A stretch of 64,000 nt of DNA from Spinacia oleracea (taxonomy: Eukaryota; Streptophyta; Magnoliopsida; Caryophyllales; Amaranthaceae), in contig NC_079488.1 of NCBI RefSeq assembly GCF_020520425.1, positions 20,958,247 to 21,022,246 on the forward strand, read 5' to 3'. The translations under genes were made by a program, and so were the position numbers. Positions 58,440-64,000 of this stretch are shown here, piece by piece; position 1 is the stretch's first letter; each line of letters begins with the position of its first letter. Below the pieces are notes generated by a model that saw nothing but the letters and a program-made list of their open reading frames with translations, did no database searches and had not been told where the DNA came from.

Positions 58440-59600
58440 CAACTATTCTTCCTTAATACTCGTGTCCGGTCATATGTGACTCCTATTTAAATACGGAGGG
58501 AGTATTGTATTGTAGTGGTTTTTAGCTTGTTGCTCCAATTTTTCCAATATTGCAAGCAAGTCCTTTGAACCAACCGTTGTTGTTAACCAATCCACCCCTC
58601 CACCTTCCTTTTTTTTTACGGGTAAGGAAAATTTTCATTAAAATAAAGGCATACAACATCTACAATCAAATGTTCCCTATACAAGAACAAGAACAAATCT
58701 AAAATATAATAACAAATTCTTTTTTCGGAACAACTAAATGAGCAAATACTGAAGAACAACTCTGAAACCATAGTATATGTGTAGCCATAACTTCAAAGCA
58801 TCTTTTCGTTGTATGGAGGAGCTCGTTACAAACATTATATTCATCTTGAAAATTGAATCTGCTTCATATCCCGAATTGATCTGGATCTTCAAAGTGAATA
58901 CATCATAGAAACAACACCATTTCCACCATGAGATGCACAAACAACACCCCTTGACTCGATAACAACACGAAAGCAAAAAACCTTTCGAAAGAAAAGGATA
59001 AAAAAAACTTGTCTTTCAAGGGAGAAACGTTCATCCCTGGAGGAGGAAACATTATTAAACCTACAAAAACAAAACAAAAAAAAATTAAAGTAAATAACAC
59101 AAGAGAATAAAGCAATTGAGACTTTCCACCGACCAATGAAAGCCCCTCAAAAATTAACAATGGATGCTAGGGTCTGGAAGAGAGAGGGAAATAATCGTAT
59201 TGACGGGATACATATCTCTCAATCTAATTGAATAATAATTTACCCCTCAACCTTCCTCAATCCTCACTTCTCTCTCTTAAATTCTTTTGCCCAACACGCT
59301 ATCCCCATTCTACCGCTCCATGCCTAACTTCTTGGCGCCACACCACCACCTCACACTCACACCGCTACTAGTACCACCACGGTACCAACGAGTCTATAAA
59401 TTTTGGTTGTACCGAGTAAGGACATGCATACGAATAATTTTACTATTTTAGTGCGAAAATTTTGCAGTAATTGTGGGCGTCAAATAACAACACCCTACTA
59501 AATACATAGTATATTTTATGTTACAACCGCTTATTTTAGTTTTTCGGTGAAAATAGACTGCCTACCGCGGTAGTGCATACCTAGCAGGTAGTGTCTACTT
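58440..59600. other. Gene-flanking DNA with MITE scraps
   Basis: Contains a partial Stowaway-like end (CTCCTATTTAAATACGGAGG, about 58480-58500). There is also a stretch (58640-58680) reading like the 3' part of an old insertion. No convincing coding frame; short minus-strand frames at 58734-59160 have no recognisable content. Confidence 0.4.
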
Positions 59601-61102
59601 AGAGAACAGTTACAGTTCAAACTTGTGTAATGTTTAATGTATCAGCCTGCATTACAATTGAACTCCAGATTTTATACAAAGACAGATAATACATAGGCAA
59701 CCAAAAAGATGGTAAAATGTTTAACCCTGCTAACTACTTAGATAATCAACCAAGACAACATAATATAGGTTATCTGACAATCCAGTAAACTGTTAAGTTA
59801 TCCCTGAATCAACCTCCAAAAAAGAAACAAGCTCCATATCTTCAGTTTTTGTCAACGCGCAACATTGCATCTCCCTTGCATCTTCCCCTCGGATTTTCAC
59901 CAAAAACCAGAATACAGGATGACACCAGACAGCAGGAGCATTTTCTAGTGTCACACAGCTAGAACTTACACCAACATCAGTTCATAATTCAGCGTCCTGC
60001 AGAGAAACATTTTACGTGAGAAAGTACAATTTACAGTAGCATACCTCAGACCTCAGTGAGTTTATCACACAGTACAAATCTGCACCAGCAAACAGTAGCT
60101 TACTCTGTGATTCAAACAGGTTTGTTTAACACTTGTATAGGTAAGATGAAATTCAGCAGTCTTACATTTTTACATGCCCAACTTTGGTCAATCAAAATTC
60201 AGCAGTCAACACAACCACCTATTTTACTGAGTCTCTTCCATAAACTTGCTAAATTATTTTACTGAGTCTCTGGTCTTACATTTTTACATGCCCAACTTTG
60301 GTCAATCAAAATAGGCAGAGGTTGTGTACTCCAGCAACAAAGTAGAGCGTAAGTAAGACAAACACAAATAAACAATCACAGGTTCTGTTAACCTTTAGAC
60401 TTCGCCTCACCATTATGGAAGTTCTAGTTAAGCGTGCTAATATGCAAGATTTTCCCCATCCTAGAAGTTGGGATACAAGATCTTAACAAATCCTTCTTAC
60501 ATTCATTCTATTTCAACTTTTCAAGGCAATGTTTCCTACTTCCTAGTCCGGGATATCAGCACAAATCCAGTTTAACAGGAAAGTCTCCAACATTTTAGCA
60601 ATGTAAATAAGAGTGCATTATATTCACCTGATTTTCACTTACTTTTTTTGAACTTAACTGAACTTGTTTCTCCTGATATAAGTGGAAATAAAGTGAACAG
60701 AACAGAGCCTAAATATCAATCAAAATCTTTGTCAATAAAATCTAAAAATTACAAGGAAAAACTAGCGAGTAGAAGTGCATGCCCCGATATTAATATCTTA
60801 AAAAAAACAAAAGAAATATGGCTTGTGGATTCAAATATGACAAGATCGATTACCTTCACGAAATTGGCCATAAGTGTGACGCTTTGAACACTCCTCCCTC
60901 ATCCAACTTCTTGTGAGCATGAATTAGCAGCCATATTTACATGAAGTTGTGCAATCTCCCCATTCGCTGAATATTGAATTGCCCCCATCAACACAACCAC
61001 CTATTTTACATGCCCAACTTTGGTCAATCAAAATTGATAGAATCTCATGACAGATCCAGCAGCTAGTATCATAAGCTCCATTGAAAATTACAGCTCATTT
61101 GA
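59601..61102 (-). other. 3' flank / 3' untranslated region of LTN1
   Basis: Immediately downstream of the LTN1 stop on the minus strand. The extent of the transcript is unknown. It contains three copies of ACATGCCCAACTTTGGTCAA (about 60172, 60286, 61008), two of CAACACAACCACCTATTTTAC (about 60208 and 60989), two of TATTTTACTGAGTCTCT (about 60219 and 60255), and a MITE fragment at 60641-60709. Confidence 0.4.
60641..60709. mobile_element. Fragment of the TAAGTTCAGA-type MITE
   Basis: Contains GAACTTAACTGAACTT and ends AACAGAACAGAGCC, the complement of the GGCTCTGTTC end seen at 9738. Only one end is present. Confidence 0.5.
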
Positions 61103-64000
61103 TCAGAAAGGAGATTGACACAGTGGGCAAGTTGACTTGTGGGATGTTGAAAACCATTTATAGAGGCAGGCGGCATGGAATTTATGCTTGCAAGTCTTGC
61201 AAGCAAGACGAGGAAGGCTGTGATTGGTAGTATGAATCACACTGTAACAGATAGGGCACTCCTCAACTCCTTCAAATTCCTTGTCAAAGTTACTCTTCCA
61301 TATCCGTATGGCCTCAGCTACCGCGCCGTTCTGAAATAAGAGACAAATAAAATGTCAACAAAGTGTCCGTCAAAGCCCTCGGCTGCATAGAAAACATAAA
61401 AAATAACAAGGGGAGAAAGTGCCATAAAAAATCAGATATGCATGTAATGAACAAAATTAATACACACCCAGGATTCATCTAACTTGCTGATTGTTTTTTT
61501 TTTTAATTGGAGTAAACAATATGTCCTATTGTCCTATGTTTCCATGAAAATTGCAGCTGTTTGACTTTTACACTATTCACGTACTAATTTTGACCACATG
61601 TTTTATTTACGTAACAAAAGCAAATGTCCTTATGTAAAATGTATACTTTGAATACATCAACTTTTTATAATTTTAACTAATACGTAGTATAAAATTAGAT
61701 ACACTAATGGTCAAAACTATGATTTGGCAAGTGATAGTCAAATTGTTGCAAGTTCAATGGAACGGAGGAAGTAAATATCTACTTTCTTCTTCTTTTGACA
61801 TCTCCCTGTATATTTTTATTTTCTTTTGTAATGTCTTTTGTCATATTGGATGGGGTCATGGGGATCAGAGAGAAACACATGTATGAAAATCCTACCGTGC
61901 ATAGAGCACTGAAAATTACTGATCAAAGGCAACCCAGTTGCTAAGATTCAGGCACTAAATCTGTTAAAGTAACAGATCAGACAGATCCAACATTAAGAAT
62001 TGTCAAACAGTTATTATAATTTCAAACGATTAACAAGTAAATATATAAAGCCATGCAACATCCTGAGTAGCCTCGTGTACCATTTCATCAACAATCAGAG
62101 ACTCAGAGTAACTTAGTAAGGTATTCTTTTTGCAAGGTGACAAGTAAATAACGCATTCCAACATGGAATGCTATGTTACTTCAACACTGGTTGACGGAGG
62201 ATATCGGATCTTCCGATCCTTCTACACGACATGACACGTAAATATTCAGTGGCCTTGTATGAAATTTTTTACACCTAGTGTCAGAGGAGTGTCAGGTCCT
62301 CCGATCCCTTGTCGGACACAACACCCAAATGAGTATAAGTAACACATTGCACCACATTTCCTTATCATATAAACGTAATTCTTTGCTTTTCCACAGTAAA
62401 ACGCAGAAAATATAATTAGACTCCCTCTTCTTTTCCAAATGTGAGCTGACGACTTCGGGTATGTCATATTTGCACATAATACACATGAAAAATTATTGGA
62501 ATGTCCAACAAGAAGTTAAGCGATTACCTGATTACGGACAAATGCCATCATGGATAACAACCATTTTCTTTGCTTTACTTCACTTATGCCAAGACTCCTT
62601 GTACACTCCACATCCACAAGCCTTAATGGGTAGGAAGCAGGAAGACGGATGACCAAATCCATACTGGTCTCATCCTTGGTATAGGTGGCAATGACTTCAT
62701 TGGCTGATTTGCTAACACTAACAGCAAAACACTCGTCTACGAAATCAGATTTCTTTATCTGCATCAGTAATTGGAAAATGAAATTTATCAGCATCACAAC
62801 TCAATTTAAGAGGACGGAAAGAGGGATTAAGACTTTGGTTATGCATTGCTTAGAGTCTAATAAAATACTAGCTATTAGAAATTAATAATAATAATAATAA
62901 TAAGCACCAGCATGTACAGCCACATGGCTTACAACGCACAACAAATAAAAGAAACAGATGAAGCAAAATGAAAAGCTGCATATAAGAAGGGGGGGGGGGG
63001 GAAAGTGGCAAACAAGTGGTAGACAATGATGAAAGGGGAGGAAGTGTCCTCGCCTACCTATTTATCCTAAGGGGAAGTAAACCCGCTACTTATGGTCAAC
63101 TCCTCAAATTTTAACAAGCCATTGCTTCCTATTAATGGCCATGTCCTACCTTCTTACCCTAATTTATTTTGTAATGACAGCTGGCTAAATAACAAAAAGC
63201 ATTCTGCTCCAACAGATGGATCAGATAACAACTGTAAAGACCACATCCATAAACTCCATCCTTAGTCCCCAACAAACTCTAAACTTAAGCTGAACATAGC
63301 GAGTACAAAAGCCGAGGATACACCAACTATTTGCAAAATTAACTAAAAAAATATATGTACCAAGGAAAAAGAAAATGAGTAAACAGAAGTTATGAAATTA
63401 AATTTTAAGGAACCTAATAGAAAAATAACACCAGAATATAGCACTGAGATGCTGACTGGAAACATAACATTGTGCGTCTTACGCATATTATCATCATTTA
63501 AAAAGAATCATTAAGATCAGGTAAAAAACATGGAAGTAAAGAATTTCTGATGTTTATAATTCAAGTACATCTATGTTAAATCAATCGAAGAGTATGATGC
63601 ATGCAACTAAGAGGAAAGAAAAGTAGGATAATAAACACATATAAGTGAAAAGAGACTGTAAATGTGTTATGCCCACTCATACATGTATGCAAGACATCAC
63701 TAATGGCTCTACATGTACACACAACAGATCTGGCAAAACACAGGTAACTGAGTATACTCCATACTTTTGAGAGGATCTGAATATACAAACCTGCGATAAT
63801 TCATCTACCATCAAATGTGGGCTGCACCATGTTTTTGTGAAAGATTCTATGGCAGATGAGACAGAACGATCACGTAAATCATTGAACCAAACTCGAACAT
63901 AAGCAGGGAGGACGCGAAGCATTAAACCAAATATTGCAGCAGCAAGTGATGCCATTTTTTCTGGCCCAATAGGCCAAAGCGATTCCACTGCAAAGAGTAT
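61103..64000 (-). CDS. LTN1: Listerin E3 ubiquitin ligase, C-terminal exons (partial)
   Basis: Listerin marks stalled nascent chains on 60S ribosomal subunits with ubiquitin in the cytosol (ribosome-associated quality control). Three exons: beyond 64000 to 63791, 62758-62528, and 61330-61103 (TGA at 61103-61105), with introns of 1032 and 1197 bp using GT-AG ends in matching phase. The first ends in [20 protein letters not shown] and a W-x-x-DLRDRS helix. The second has [20 protein letters not shown] and [20 protein letters not shown], the RWD-like domain that contacts the 60S subunit. The last is the [37 protein letters not shown] at the extreme C-terminus, as usual for the family. All zinc ligands are present. 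The N-terminal HEAT repeats lie outside the window. No lesion seen. Confidence 0.93.
61494..61771. mobile_element. Stowaway-like MITE in the last LTN1 intron
   Basis: The right end GTTCAATGGAACGGAGGAAG is followed by TA. The left end is decayed (GGAGTAAACAATATGTCC), so the left boundary is approximate. Away from the splice sites. Confidence 0.5.
62884..62902. repeat. (AAT)6 microsatellite in an LTN1 intron
   Basis: Perfect trinucleotide run. Confidence 0.85.
62989..63001. repeat. G13 homopolymer in an LTN1 intron
   Basis: Thirteen consecutive G residues, prone to length error. Confidence 0.85.

Noticed and set aside
62516..62797. 93-codon frame beginning MMLINFIF taken as a separate small gene
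   Set aside because: The first residues are intronic; after the AG acceptor at 62758 the rest is the RWD-like exon of LTN1.

Overview
This is plant nuclear DNA: about 60 kb of nested transposable elements followed by the 3' end of one ordinary host gene. The gene, at the right edge on the minus strand, encodes Listerin/LTN1, the RING-type E3 ubiquitin ligase of ribosome-associated quality control. Its last three coding exons are visible with clean splice sites (61103-61330, 62528-62758, and 63791 to beyond 64000). Spliceosomal introns, Stowaway MITEs, Athila, Tekay-like, Retand/Ogre-like and Ty1-copia LTR elements, and plant-type Helitrons all indicate a flowering plant. Recurrent TACTCCGTA-type element ends and the Retand-like LTR suggest Amaranthaceae (spinach, beet, chenopods). 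That family assignment is an inference from impression, not from a search.

Layout. 1-3637: 5' LTR, primer-binding site and broken gag of a minus-strand Athila element. It sits inside the gag (3638-3862) of a minus-strand chromovirus-like element whose 3.1-kb LTR is at 5698-8773. 8774-11322: an LTR tail, a 273-bp MITE built of 10-bp repeats, and AT-rich relics. 11323-14502: a 3.2-kb element with long terminal inverted repeats (TIRs) and an 8-bp target duplication, containing a copia LTR plus leader. 14511-18950: AT-rich DNA, a small non-autonomous Helitron, a Stowaway MITE and a fold-back element. 18951-38183: two degenerate copies of one copia family, with an Athila 3' half between them. 38184-39254: a PIF/Harbinger transposase scrap and a MITE-like stretch.

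39517-55006 is the centrepiece: a minus-strand autonomous-type Helitron of about 15.5 kb. Its Rep/helicase gene can be reconstructed as ten exons (52589 down to 43863) with HUH nuclease, paired tyrosines, Walker A and Walker B all present. It is disabled by a short TA-tract insertion that shifts frame near 50795 and by a Retand-like solo LTR (44531-45965, target duplication GTCAT) in the helicase exon. A 2.35-kb TIR element packed with AAAAGAACA motifs (40200-42553) is nested in its 3' part. The Helitron's own 5' end is missing: it stops inside an RPA-like gene, and a 262-bp copy of the DNA beyond its 3' end lies directly against the break, continuing into what looks like the empty target site.

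55312-58439 is a chromovirus-type solo LTR (target duplication CAACT) containing another TIR element. From 58440 the sequence becomes gene-flanking DNA and then LTN1. No tRNA, rRNA or CRISPR array was seen. Apart from LTN1, the coding sequence here belongs to mobile elements, mostly broken ones, together with a few unidentified coding-like fragments.
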